Of a stretch of 23,995 bases of DNA, positions 1-7,420 are shown in pieces; the first letter of the stretch is position 1; the number at the start of each line of letters is the position of its first letter. Source of the stretch: CAXTTV01 sp964247295 (GTDB lineage Bacteria; Chloroflexota; Ktedonobacteria; Ktedonobacterales; Ktedonobacteraceae); the NCBI GenBank assembly GCA_964247295.1, contig CAXTTV010000060.1:1-23995 (forward strand), read 5' to 3'. Under the pieces are notes generated by a model that saw only the letters and a program-made list of their open reading frames with translations, ran no database searches and was not told where the DNA came from. The position numbers and the translations under genes were made by a program.

Positions 1-33
1 ATTTGATCGCTCCACTTTCTAGCTGGCCCGGTA

Positions 34-1404
34 TCAGGCTTTATGGAAGGTACTGACAATGCTGCCAAACTGGATTTTGTCACCATCATTGAGAGGCGTC
101 GGCGTATCCGGTTCCAGGCGCTTTCCATTAATTTTGGTGGCGTTGGTACTGTTAAGATCGGTCACCGTGTAGGTGCTGCCCACATGTTCCAGTGAGGCGT
201 GAATACGTGAAGCGGTATCCGATTTCTCCATTGAGCTGAGATCCACCTCGGGGCGAACACCACCCAGATCGTGATCGTACCGTCCAACCATGGCATTGCT
301 GCCCTTCAATTGGATCGTTGGTCCATTTTCAAAGGTCAGATTGCCCCAGACCGCGTTGGGATCAAATCCCGGCTGAGAAAGCGGCTTGGCCTGGAGCGGC
401 TGAGCCGGAGCGGGAGCAGGTTTTTTAGACTGAAGCGGCTGCGGATTAACCGGTGGCGTATAGACCGGAACCGGAGGCGATGGTGGTACCTGCGAACTGA
501 TCGTCGCATCCGGCACATTCGTTGCCTGATAGGTAATTGTCGGTTTTGGCACCACGGGCGGCTGCTGCGGAGTCGGAGGCACATACGGCTCAGGCTTCGG
601 CTTCGCAGCGGCAGGCTGCTGTGGAGGTGGTGTGTATTGCACTGCCGGCTTTGGTGGCGGGTAAGTTGGATTAGCCGGTGGCGTATAGGTTGGGACCGAT
701 GGTTTGGGCGGCGGCTGATAGGCCGGAGTGGGCTGAGCCGGCGGCTGATACGTCGGTGCTGGCTGAGCCGGTGGTGTATACGTTGGAACTGACGGCTTCT
801 GCGGTGGATCGTAGGTCGGGGTCGGTTGAGCCGGCGGTTGATAGGTTGGGACCGAAGGCTGGGCCGGCGGTTGATAGCCGGGTGTTGGCTGGTAGGTTGG
901 GACTGTGTTATAAGGGGCCTGTTGCTGCGAAGCAAAGCCGGGCATGGGCTGACTCCACTGCTGGACCTGTGGCATCAACTGAATAGGAATAGGACCAGCA
1001 AAGACGCCCGGCTTCTGTTGTTGAACCAGGCGATCTACCATATTGAGCACCTGATTGCCCAGGCTAGCCTGACGAATTGCTCCAGCGCCAGCGGTTAGCA
1101 TCAACGGCCAGAGTACAGGAGCGGCGATCAGGCCAACCGCGCCTACAGCAGCCTTGTCAACCCACTTCTGCTGACCAATCATTGCCAGCACGCCATAGTT
1201 GTTGCGCTGAATAATCAGGGTCAGGGCGGATTGCAGGCCAAGAATGGCCTCGAAGTCTCCGCCCTTCTTGAGCTGGACTAGCATCTGATCAGTACCAGTG
1301 CCAACTTGCTGTACCTGATATCCTTGAGCCAGGAAAATATTCTCCAGCCCATTCGCCAGTTGCGCGATATCGATCTCGGTAGAATTGTAAAACCGGGCGT
1401 CCAT
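34..1404 (-). CDS. FHA-domain protein with proline-rich repeat linker
   Basis: This 456-residue protein has three parts. Residues 1-135 are a domain also found in the neighbouring gene, with a hydrophobic stretch at about 85-112 (GAVGLIAAPVLWPLM) that could be one membrane helix or a helical hairpin. Residues about 165-345 are a proline-rich linker with repeated PTYxPP units. Residues about 355-456 are a forkhead-associated domain, with the phosphopeptide-binding landmarks GR (374-375), SRIH (399-402), STNATKINGK (419-428) and LNDGDKIQFG (438-447). FHA domains read phosphothreonine, so a Ser/Thr-kinase signalling role is likely, but no kinase lies in the window. The ATG follows an AGGAG site. 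It is probably co-transcribed with the gene 14 bases upstream. The FHA call is firm; the N-terminal domain is unrecognised. Confidence 0.87.
   Translation of the reverse strand: MDARFYNSTEIDIAQLANGLENIFLAQGYQVQQVGTGTDQMLVQLKKGGDFEAILGLQSALTLIIQRNNYGVLAMIGQQKWVDKAAVGAVGLIAAPVLWPLMLTAGAGAIRQASLGNQVLNMVDRLVQQQKPGVFAGPIPIQLMPQVQQWSQPMPGFASQQQAPYNTVPTYQPTPGYQPPAQPSVPTYQPPAQPTPTYDPPQKPSVPTYTPPAQPAPTYQPPAQPTPAYQPPPKPSVPTYTPPANPTYPPPKPAVQYTPPPQQPAAAKPKPEPYVPPTPQQPPVVPKPTITYQATNVPDATISSQVPPSPPVPVYTPPVNPQPLQSKKPAPAPAQPLQAKPLSQPGFDPNAVWGNLTFENGPTIQLKGSNAMVGRYDHDLGGVRPEVDLSSMEKSDTASRIHASLEHVGSTYTVTDLNSTNATKINGKRLEPDTPTPLNDGDKIQFGSIVSTFHKA
619..903 (-). repeat. Proline-rich coding repeat (PTYxPP units)
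   Basis: Inside the FHA-protein gene, residues about 168-262 consist of degenerate tandem units of roughly 9 to 14 residues built on PTYQPPAQP or PTYTPPAQP. The DNA repeats visibly as well, for example GAGCCGG(C/T)GG and GTTGGGACCGA recur. Such a stretch is probably an extended, flexible linker and is prone to copy-number change. Confidence 0.8.
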
Positions 1405-1418
1405 TAATTTCTCCTACA

Positions 1419-1853
1419 TTACAACGAAGATGGGGAGACGGGTTCGGCTGGGCGGGACTCGGGATCGTGCTGACGCACCAGTCCATCAACCAGATTCAGA
1501 ACCTCCGCACCTACCGTTACCTGGCGGTACGCGCCAGCCCCGGCTGTAAAGATCAGTGGCCACAGGACGGGCGCGGCAAAAAATCCGATCGCGCCAATCG
1601 CGGCCTTATCCAGCCATTTCTGCTGACCGGTTGTCACAACCAGACCGCCAGCAGTGCGCTGAAAAATTACAGTCAGAGAAGCTTGCATACCAAGAAGGGA
1701 CTCCAGATCGCCACCTTTTCTTAATTGTATCATCTTCTGCTCTGCGTTCCCAGCTTGTTGCACCTGATATCCCTGCTGACGATAAAGATTTTCAACGTCA
1801 TTCGCAAGTTTCTCAACATCGACGCTTTTCGTATTGTAAAATCGGGTATCCAT
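1419..1853 (-). CDS. Stand-alone paralogue of the FHA protein's N-terminal domain
   Basis: This 144-residue protein aligns along nearly its whole length with the first 135 residues of the next gene, and about half the residues look identical by eye. Shared blocks include RFYN near the start, QGYQVQQ, the GQQKW(V/L)DKAA motif and the hydrophobic APVLWPL segment followed by TAGAGA. It ends shortly after the shared domain, with a short PSSL tail and no FHA domain. A strong ribosome site (GAGGAG) precedes the ATG. It is the first gene of a two-gene unit whose second member adds the linker and FHA domain, which suggests tandem duplication followed by domain gain or loss. Both proteins may associate with each other or with the membrane through the shared domain. 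Function is unknown. Confidence 0.8.
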   Translation of the reverse strand: MDTRFYNTKSVDVEKLANDVENLYRQQGYQVQQAGNAEQKMIQLRKGGDLESLLGMQASLTVIFQRTAGGLVVTTGQQKWLDKAAIGAIGFFAAPVLWPLIFTAGAGAYRQVTVGAEVLNLVDGLVRQHDPESRPAEPVSPSSL

Positions 1854-1897
1854 TTTTTAGTATACTCCTCAATTTTTTGCCGGATGATGTTTTTTTT

Positions 1898-1909
1898 AGA
1901 AAGCTTTCT
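1898..1909. promoter_or_regulatory. 12-base perfect palindrome between divergent genes
   Basis: AGAAAGCTTTCT reads the same on both strands and lies between the FHA-unit start and the padR promoter. It could be an operator for the PadR protein or another dimeric regulator. One palindrome of this length in AT-rich DNA may be chance. Confidence 0.3.
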
Positions 1910-2010
1910 GCATCTATATACGATGAGTTCTCAGGAAAGTTGGAATATATTTTACCTGTTCGAGAAGATAAACGTGTAGAAGTTGTTAGAATCAAATTCT
2001 CGTCTGGCAA

Positions 2011-2019
2011 TGGTATAAT
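2011..2019 (+). promoter_or_regulatory. Extended -10 promoter of the padR-type gene
   Basis: TGGTATAAT matches the extended -10 form (TGn followed by a perfect TATAAT), 44 bases upstream of the padR ATG. No convincing -35 hexamer sits at the usual spacing, which is normal for extended -10 promoters. Confidence 0.5.
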
Positions 2020-2063
2020 GAAGAACATTTTTTTCCACTGGATCATTTTACAGAAAGCGGAAT

Positions 2064-2687
2064 ATGTCTGAGCAACTCGATGAGGCGCTAACGGAGCCGT
2101 CTGGTTCTGAGATCGGTTCCTCGCGCAATACGCTGCGCTATATTATCCTGGGCCTGTTGGGGGCCCGCCCAATGAGTGGCTATGATATCAAGCTGGCCTT
2201 TGATCGAGCAATTGCCAGCTACTGGAACGCCGGCAACAGTCAGATCTATACAACGCTCAAAATGCTGAGTCAGGCTGGTCTGGTGGAGTCGGAGCTTATC
2301 GAACAGAAGGGAAGGCCGAATCGCAAGGTCTATCATCTTACTGAGGCTGGCATAATTGAATTAGATCGCTGGCTCCATGAGGAGGTTCCTGATCGCTTTA
2401 ACAAAGATGAGTTTCTCACCCGATTGTTCTTTTGTGGTGAGACCACAGATGATGTTACACTTCAGCACTTAGAGCAGCATCGGGACACGCTTAAACAGCA
2501 ATTGGACCATTTAGAGTGGGCGCGACAACAGTATGGAGCGCGGGCCAGTCGTCGGCCTCGTTTGCTTGAATATCAGATGCTGGTACGCGAATATAAAGAG
2601 GCCACACTTCAAGCTGGTTTAGAGGTCACCGAACGGGCGATCCAGCGTTTGAAGAGCCAGATAGGAAGCGATAAATTTCCCGGTTAG
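2064..2687 (+). CDS. PadR family transcriptional regulator
   Basis: This 207-residue protein is a DNA-binding regulator. Residues about 22-105 form the PadR winged helix: LRYIILGLLGARPMSGYDI, then the recognition part around IYTTLKMLSQAGLVE, then the wing with KGRPNRKVYHLTEAGIIEL. Residues about 110-205 look like the helical dimerisation domain of the longer (Vir_act_alpha_C type) PadR proteins. PadR proteins usually repress and are released by small ligands such as phenolic acids or drugs. The ligand here cannot be inferred. It diverges from the FHA unit and converges, 10 bases apart, on the MmyB-type gene. Its ribosome site (around AAAGCGGA) is weak. Targets could be itself, the FHA unit or a nearby gene. 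Confidence 0.9.
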   Translation: MSEQLDEALTEPSGSEIGSSRNTLRYIILGLLGARPMSGYDIKLAFDRAIASYWNAGNSQIYTTLKMLSQAGLVESELIEQKGRPNRKVYHLTEAGIIELDRWLHEEVPDRFNKDEFLTRLFFCGETTDDVTLQHLEQHRDTLKQQLDHLEWARQQYGARASRRPRLLEYQMLVREYKEATLQAGLEVTERAIQRLKSQIGSDKFPG

Positions 2688-2697
2688 CCTGGGGAGA

Positions 2698-3495
2698 TTA
2701 CTCTTGAACCTGCCAGTTATAACGGCGAAAAATCTCCAGCGTCTGTTGATCGCCGGGTACATAGCTAACCATGGAGTAGCTGGAGACGCCAGAAAAAACC
2801 GTTGTTGATGTGCGCAGTGTCAGGCGGCCTAGCTTGCTATGTTGGATTTGAAACGCAAATGAGGGGGTGGGTCGGCTCTCAGAGTACGTTGAGCTGGCGA
2901 TCCTACGAAACTCGGGGGACTGGCGCAGACGTTTCCACAGATCCTTGTACTCGGGTAGATGAGTGAGTGTGCGCGTATTGTACTGGAAATCGCTGACGAG
3001 GCGACGGGCCAGATTCTCCCAACCATGAAAGTGGCGGCGGCGTGAGGGATCAAAGATCAGTTCCAAAAGATGCCAGTGTATTGCCTGCACGCCCTCCTCG
3101 TCGATCTCAAAGAGCAGCATCGAAGGTTGGTTCCAGGAGCGTAGATACCAGAGGCGATCCAGAGCATGCGCGGGATAAGCCGTATTCAAGACCAGTAGAC
3201 GGGCCAGATCGCCCATGTTTAGAAGTGTGCTTTCCTGCTCAGTCAGATCGATGGGATTGCTGGTCATCTGCATATAGGCGTCATAAAAGCCGCGCTTCTC
3301 ATCTCTGGACAATTCCAGGGCGCGGGCAATGTTTTGAGCGACGTGTGGTGAGGGATTGCGGCGTTTGCCGGATTCCAGATGGTAGATATAAGTGCGAGAC
3401 AGCCGTGTTGCTTGAGCGAGCTGCCCCTGAGACATCCCACGTTGACGCCGGAACTTCGCGACCAATTGTGCGAAATCAAAACTATTTAGGACCAT
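2698..3495 (-). CDS. XRE/MmyB-type transcriptional regulator, candidate regulator of the fad operon
   Basis: This 265-residue regulator has a Cro/XRE helix-turn-helix at about residues 10-66 (RRQRGMSQGQLAQATRLS, then YIYHLESGKRRNPSPHV) and an MmyB-like ligand-binding domain at about 95-262 (LARLLVLNTAYPAHALDRL, later GWENLARRLVSDFQ, ending RYNWQVQE). The second domain has a PAS-like fold in this family. From memory, a Chloroflexus member was crystallised with a fatty acid bound. It diverges from the beta-oxidation operon with 145 bases between starts. That layout makes it a good candidate for a fatty-acid or acyl-CoA sensing regulator of that operon and of itself. The family call is firm; ligand and targets are inference. 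Confidence 0.9.
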   Translation of the reverse strand: MVLNSFDFAQLVAKFRRQRGMSQGQLAQATRLSRTYIYHLESGKRRNPSPHVAQNIARALELSRDEKRGFYDAYMQMTSNPIDLTEQESTLLNMGDLARLLVLNTAYPAHALDRLWYLRSWNQPSMLLFEIDEEGVQAIHWHLLELIFDPSRRRHFHGWENLARRLVSDFQYNTRTLTHLPEYKDLWKRLRQSPEFRRIASSTYSESRPTPSFAFQIQHSKLGRLTLRTSTTVFSGVSSYSMVSYVPGDQQTLEIFRRYNWQVQE

Positions 3496-3528
3496 GCTTG
3501 CGACTCATTTCTTTTTCCATCAAGCTCC

Positions 3529-3557
3529 ATTATGCCTCAAAAAATGTTAGCTGGCAA
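3529..3557 (-). promoter_or_regulatory. Promoter of the MmyB-type regulator gene
   Basis: On the minus strand TTGCCA (3552-3557) and CATAAT (3529-3534) are separated by exactly 17 bases, each one base off the sigma-70 consensus. The -10 lies about 34 bases from the ATG. The -35 overlaps the palindrome at 3544-3560, as expected for an autoregulated promoter. Confidence 0.6.
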
Positions 3558-3560
3558 CAT
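3544..3560. promoter_or_regulatory. Palindrome between the divergent fad and MmyB promoters
   Basis: ATGTTAGCTGGCAACAT is an inverted repeat (ATGTT and AACAT arms, 7-base centre). It covers the -35 of the minus-strand regulator and abuts the position of the fadD -35. This is where a single bound dimer could control both directions. The outer ATGT and ACAT also resemble PadR-type half-sites, so the PadR protein is an alternative ligand. Confidence 0.45.
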
Positions 3561-3582
3561 GTAATTCTATGGAAACAGTCTC

Positions 3583-3588
3583 TATAAT
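3583..3588 (+). promoter_or_regulatory. -10 element of the fad operon promoter
   Basis: A perfect TATAAT stands 52 bases upstream of the fadD ATG. The hexamer at 17-base spacing (TGTAAT, 3560-3565) is a poor -35 and no TGn extension is present. This could mean the promoter depends on an activator bound at the adjacent palindrome. Confidence 0.45.
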
Positions 3589-3640
3589 TAACTATGGGCG
3601 TATAAGCTTGTTGTAGTGGCTCGGAGAGGAGCTGTTACGG

Positions 3641-5422
3641 ATGACTGATTTTTCAGAAATGAAAAAATCTGTAGAGGAAAATGGATTTCCTGCGTCTTCT
3701 ACGCAAAGCGTGGAAGAGTTTTACACTGCTCGTCCCTGGGTGCCACATTATGATCCTGGCGTTTCAGCCGACGTTGAGATCCCCCCGCACCCATTGACCT
3801 GGTTGCTTGACCAGGCGGTAAGTCGCTTTCCCGGAAACACTGCCATAATCTATTATGGTACGCGCCTGACCTATGCGAATATATCGACCCTTGCGAGCCG
3901 TTTTGCCGCCGAATTATTGCGCATGGGATTGAAAAAGGGCGATCGGGTGGCGGTTGTTCTTCCCAACATTCCCCAGTATCTGATAGCGTACTATGGCATC
4001 TTGCGCGTGGGTGGTGTCGTTGTTCCTACCAATCCGATCTATACTGAGCGCGAGATGGAGCATCAGCTTCGAGACTCTGGGGCGCGTTTCGTAGTTTGTA
4101 TGGATGGCTGCTACCCTTTAATTCGTGATATTCGCAAGCGTGTTCCACTTGAAAGGATTATCGTTGCCGACGTAGCTGATTATCTGCCACCGGTCCTGCG
4201 AACACTTTACCTGCTTACCCAGAGGAAAGACGCGAAACAGGGCGTTCTGCTAAGCAAAAAAGAGTTGCGAGAGGACTCGACACTTCATCAGATGAGTGAT
4301 CTATTGCGAAAGCGTTCGCAGGGGGGCGTGGAGCTTTTTCACTTCCCTGAGACCGTTGGGTTCGACGATCTGGCGGTTCTCCAATATACAGGTGGAACCA
4401 CCGGTCTATCCAAAGGCGCGATGCTAACGCATCACAATCTGTTGGCGAATGCCTTACAGACGCGGAACTGGACCGCAAAGGTCAGAGATGGTGTGGAAGT
4501 GATGTTGTGTGCCGCGCCTCTGTTCCACTCTTATGGTGCGACATCCTGTATGAATTTCTCGGTGAGTACTGGGGCCACGATGGTACTGCTGCCTCGCTTT
4601 AAGCCAGCCGATGTAATCAAGACCATCGAGAAGTATCGACCAACGCTGTTTCCAGGCATCCCTACCATGTATCTTTCGATCCTGCGAAACCTGGGTGGGC
4701 AGACTCGGAAGCTGCAATCCATTCGGTATTGTATCAGCGGGGCCGCGCCTCTACCCCTCAAAGTCAAGCACGATTTCGAGGCGGCCAGTGGAGGTAAGTT
4801 GGTGGAGGGCTATGGCCTGAGCGAGGCTTCTCCTGTGACGCATTGTAATCCTCTGGATGGAGAGCATCATGAGGGAAGTATCGGCCTGCCCTTCCCCAAT
4901 GTGATCGCCGCGATAATGAACTCGCAGACCGGCCAACTGGTTGGGCCGGGCGAAGATGGCGAGATTGTTGTCAAGGGTCCGAATGTGATGCAAGGCTACT
5001 GGCAGCGCAAAGAAGAGACCGAGGCGATGTTTGTTAATGGCTGGATGCGCACCGGCGATATCGGGAGAATGAGCCCCGACGGCTACTTTTATGTACTGGA
5101 CCGGGCCAAAGACATGATTATCGCCAGCGGTTTTAATATTTACCCACGAGAAGTCGAAGAAGTACTGTATCAACATGAAGCGGTGCAGGAAGCGGCAGTC
5201 GCGGGTGTTCCCCATGAGTATCGTGGAGAGACCGTCGCGGCCTTTGTCGTGCTGAAGCCTGGCTACCAGCCGAATGAAGAGATGCGGCAGAATATTCTTG
5301 CCTATTGTAAACGTGAATTGACAGCTTACAAAGTCCCTAAAGTTCTTGAGTTCCGTGAGAGTTTACCAAAATCTCTGATTGGCAAAGTGCTGAAAAGAGA
5401 GTTACGCGCGAGCCTTTCCTAG
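3641..5422 (+). CDS. fadD: Long-chain fatty-acid-CoA ligase (FadD-like)
   Basis: This enzyme activates a fatty acid with ATP and CoA to give acyl-CoA, the entry step of beta-oxidation, at the cytoplasmic face of the membrane. The 593 residues carry the adenylate-forming family motifs in order: the P-loop YTGGTTGLSKG (249-259), YGLSEASP (391-398), the TGD aspartate (471-473) followed by DRAKDMIIASGFNIYP, and the C-terminal LIGK lysine (about 582). Length fits the family. The ATG follows GAGAGGAG with good spacing. It is the first gene of a four-gene operon, 18 bases before fadE. Substrate chain length cannot be read from sequence; long chain is favoured by the operon context. Confidence 0.93.
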   Translation: MTDFSEMKKSVEENGFPASSTQSVEEFYTARPWVPHYDPGVSADVEIPPHPLTWLLDQAVSRFPGNTAIIYYGTRLTYANISTLASRFAAELLRMGLKKGDRVAVVLPNIPQYLIAYYGILRVGGVVVPTNPIYTEREMEHQLRDSGARFVVCMDGCYPLIRDIRKRVPLERIIVADVADYLPPVLRTLYLLTQRKDAKQGVLLSKKELREDSTLHQMSDLLRKRSQGGVELFHFPETVGFDDLAVLQYTGGTTGLSKGAMLTHHNLLANALQTRNWTAKVRDGVEVMLCAAPLFHSYGATSCMNFSVSTGATMVLLPRFKPADVIKTIEKYRPTLFPGIPTMYLSILRNLGGQTRKLQSIRYCISGAAPLPLKVKHDFEAASGGKLVEGYGLSEASPVTHCNPLDGEHHEGSIGLPFPNVIAAIMNSQTGQLVGPGEDGEIVVKGPNVMQGYWQRKEETEAMFVNGWMRTGDIGRMSPDGYFYVLDRAKDMIIASGFNIYPREVEEVLYQHEAVQEAAVAGVPHEYRGETVAAFVVLKPGYQPNEEMRQNILAYCKRELTAYKVPKVLEFRESLPKSLIGKVLKRELRASLS

Positions 5423-5440
5423 AGGAGGAAGATTTAGTCT

Positions 5441-7225
5441 ATGTCAACGACGATGAAGCCGAGTGAGACCGGAACCGCCTTTTTAACCACACCAGTGAGC
5501 CAAAGTGCGGATACCTTCTTCACCCTGGAGCAACGTGACGAAGAGCAGCGTTGGATCGAAGAGTCCAGCGCCGCCTTTATCGCTCGTGAGGTTATGCCGA
5601 AGATTGAAGAGATCGATGCTCAGAAGCCGGGACTGATGCCCAGCCTGCTAAAAAAGGCTGGCGAGCAGGGCCTGCTAAGCATCGACATTCCTGAGGCATA
5701 TGGCGGGGTTGAGCAGGGGCTCCTGGTTAGCGCGTTGCTGGCCGCGACCCAGAAGGAAGCCTCGTTTAGTGTCGCCTTTGGTGCCCACACCACCATTGGT
5801 ACTTTGCCAATCGTCTTCTACGGGAACGAAGAGCAGAAGCAGAAATATCTTCCAAAGTTGGCGACCGGTGAATGGATCGCGGCATACTGTCTGACCGAGC
5901 CCGGCGTTGGCTCCGATGCCATGGGCCTTACCACCCGCGCCGAGCTTTCCGAGGATGGGAAAAGCTATATTCTCAACGGCACCAAGCAGTGGATCTCTAA
6001 TGGCGGGTTCGCGGACGTGTTCATTGTGTTTGCGCGCATCGGTAAAGAGAAGCCTTCGGCCTTTATTGTGGACGCGCACACCCCTGGCATTTCGCTTGGC
6101 CCCGAGGAAAACAAAATGGGCATCAAAGGCTCATCCACTCGACAGGTAATCTTCGAGGATGCGAAGGTTCCCGTTGAGAACCTGCTTGGTGAGATTCACA
6201 AGGGCTACAAGATCGCCTTTAACATCCTGAATATCGGTCGTTTGAAACTCGGTGCTGGTACCGTTGCTGGGGCCCGCAACGCGCTGAATCTGGCCGCAGC
6301 CTACACCACCGAGCGCAAATCTTTTAAACAGAACCTCAGCGAGTTCGGCATGATCAAAAAGAAGCTGGCGCGGATGACCGCTGAGACCTATGCTGCCGAG
6401 AGCGAGATCTACCGTACCGCCTCTAATATCGAGCTTGCTCGTCGTAGCGCTGGGGACGACACCAATGCCGCCTTCAAGGCTATTGAGGAGTATTCTATCG
6501 AGGCCTCGATCGCCAAAGTGCATTGTAGTGAAGTTCTGGCAATGGTTGTGGACGAGGGTGTGCAGATCTTCGGTGGTTACGGCTTTATGCACGAGTACCC
6601 GATCGAGAAAGCCTATCGCGACGCCCGCATTCAACGTATCTTTGAGGGAACCAACGAGATCAACCGTCTGGTGGCTGCCGGAACCCTGTTCCGTCGTGTG
6701 CTAGGTGGCAAAATCGACCTGATGCAGAAGTATCCTGAGATCGAGGCCCGTGTCAAATCTGGCGAGGCCCCCGATCGCGCTGGTAACAATGTACCAGAAG
6801 AGTTGCGCACTGCCGTTAACGCCCTGGAACGTGCTAAAGATGCGACCATCTACATTGCCATGAAGGTTGCCACGAAGTATATGCAGCAGCTTGAGAACGA
6901 GCAGGAGTTTATCGAGAATCTGGCGAACCTGATGATCGATTTATATGCTGCTGATAGCGCTCTGGGCCGTGCCATCCAGGCGTCTCATCGTGGCGATGCC
7001 AACGTTGATGTGCATATCAAACTGGCGAAGCTGGCAACCTGGCTGGCCTTCTCGCGTATCCGCGCCAATCTGGACCAGCTTATCCAGACCAACATTGACG
7101 AGGGCTATGTAGAGAAAGAACTGGCCCGTGTCCGCGCTTACACCGGCGATTACCTGCTGAACGGGGTCGCCTTGCAGCGTGAGATCGCCGTGCTCGTCGT
7201 CGAAAAGCAGGGCTATCCTCTGTAG
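5441..7225 (+). CDS. fadE: Acyl-CoA dehydrogenase (FadE-like)
   Basis: This FAD enzyme makes the trans-2 double bond in acyl-CoA, the first oxidation of the cycle, passing electrons to electron-transfer flavoprotein. In 594 residues the acyl-CoA dehydrogenase core runs to about 420, with CLTEPGVGSDA (150-160), KQWISNG (182-188) and the base glutamate in FEGTNEI (E402), after QIFGGYGFMHEYPIEKAYRD. The remaining 170 or so residues form the extra helical domain of the longer FadE type. Length equals that recalled for Bacillus subtilis FadE (YusJ). The ribosome site AGAGGAGGAA is strong, and the gene ends in tandem TAG stops. It is cotranscribed with the ligase. The next gene starts after a 195-base gap, longer than elsewhere in the operon. 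Confidence 0.94.
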   Translation: MSTTMKPSETGTAFLTTPVSQSADTFFTLEQRDEEQRWIEESSAAFIAREVMPKIEEIDAQKPGLMPSLLKKAGEQGLLSIDIPEAYGGVEQGLLVSALLAATQKEASFSVAFGAHTTIGTLPIVFYGNEEQKQKYLPKLATGEWIAAYCLTEPGVGSDAMGLTTRAELSEDGKSYILNGTKQWISNGGFADVFIVFARIGKEKPSAFIVDAHTPGISLGPEENKMGIKGSSTRQVIFEDAKVPVENLLGEIHKGYKIAFNILNIGRLKLGAGTVAGARNALNLAAAYTTERKSFKQNLSEFGMIKKKLARMTAETYAAESEIYRTASNIELARRSAGDDTNAAFKAIEEYSIEASIAKVHCSEVLAMVVDEGVQIFGGYGFMHEYPIEKAYRDARIQRIFEGTNEINRLVAAGTLFRRVLGGKIDLMQKYPEIEARVKSGEAPDRAGNNVPEELRTAVNALERAKDATIYIAMKVATKYMQQLENEQEFIENLANLMIDLYAADSALGRAIQASHRGDANVDVHIKLAKLATWLAFSRIRANLDQLIQTNIDEGYVEKELARVRAYTGDYLLNGVALQREIAVLVVEKQGYPL

Positions 7226-7240
7226 TAGGACCGCATAGTC

Positions 7241-7305
7241 AGGTGAGGCTGGCGCAGAGCGCCAGGGAACATATAAAAGACGCACCCGAAGGTGCTATCC
7301 TACCT
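7241..7305 (+). ncRNA. Possible structured RNA in the fadE-fadA gap
   Basis: An eight-pair stem (7241-7248 with 7298-7305, one A-C mismatch and two G-U pairs) could close two hairpins. One has perfect 7-base arms CTGGCGC and GCGCCAG (7249-7265). The other is GCACC-CGAA-GGTGC (7282-7295). Together they would make a three-way junction. It matches no riboswitch class I can recognise and may only be an mRNA-processing or stabilising element, or chance. Confidence 0.3.
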
Positions 7306-7347
7306 CAGCGTGCCAGGAAATGGTTTGTAATCCGATAATATAAGTCG

Positions 7348-7373
7348 CGGGAGCGAGTTTACTCTCGCTCCCG
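7348..7373 (+). promoter_or_regulatory. Strong hairpin ahead of fadA
   Basis: CGGGAGCGAG and CTCGCTCCCG are perfect 10-base arms around a 6-base loop (TTTACT), ending 47 bases before the fadA ATG. A T-run comes only 14 bases later (CTTTTTAAA), so it is a poor intrinsic terminator. It may be an attenuator, an RNase barrier or a processing site that sets fadA-fadN expression apart from fadD-fadE. Confidence 0.5.
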
Positions 7374-7420
7374 TGGCTCTCTCCGTGCTTTTTAAATTCC
7401 CTACAAGGAGCAACATATAC

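Noticed and set aside
271..792. Plus-strand frame of 173 codons opposite the FHA protein
   Set aside because: It is rich in Arg and Trp, as expected from reading proline codons backwards. It has no ribosome site and lies wholly over the proline-rich repeat.
619..903. Repeat array resembling a CRISPR
   Set aside because: The units are short, degenerate, in frame and code for PTYxPP; there are no unique spacers of regular length.
7241..7250. AGGTGAGGCT resembles the beginning of an M-box (magnesium) riboswitch
   Set aside because: The other conserved M-box blocks are missing, and the location between fadE and fadA does not fit a magnesium transporter gene.
7373..7420. Upstream extension of the thiolase frame
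   Set aside because: The ATG at 7421 has AAGGAG at good spacing and the family N-terminus. The extension overlaps the right arm of a perfect hairpin.
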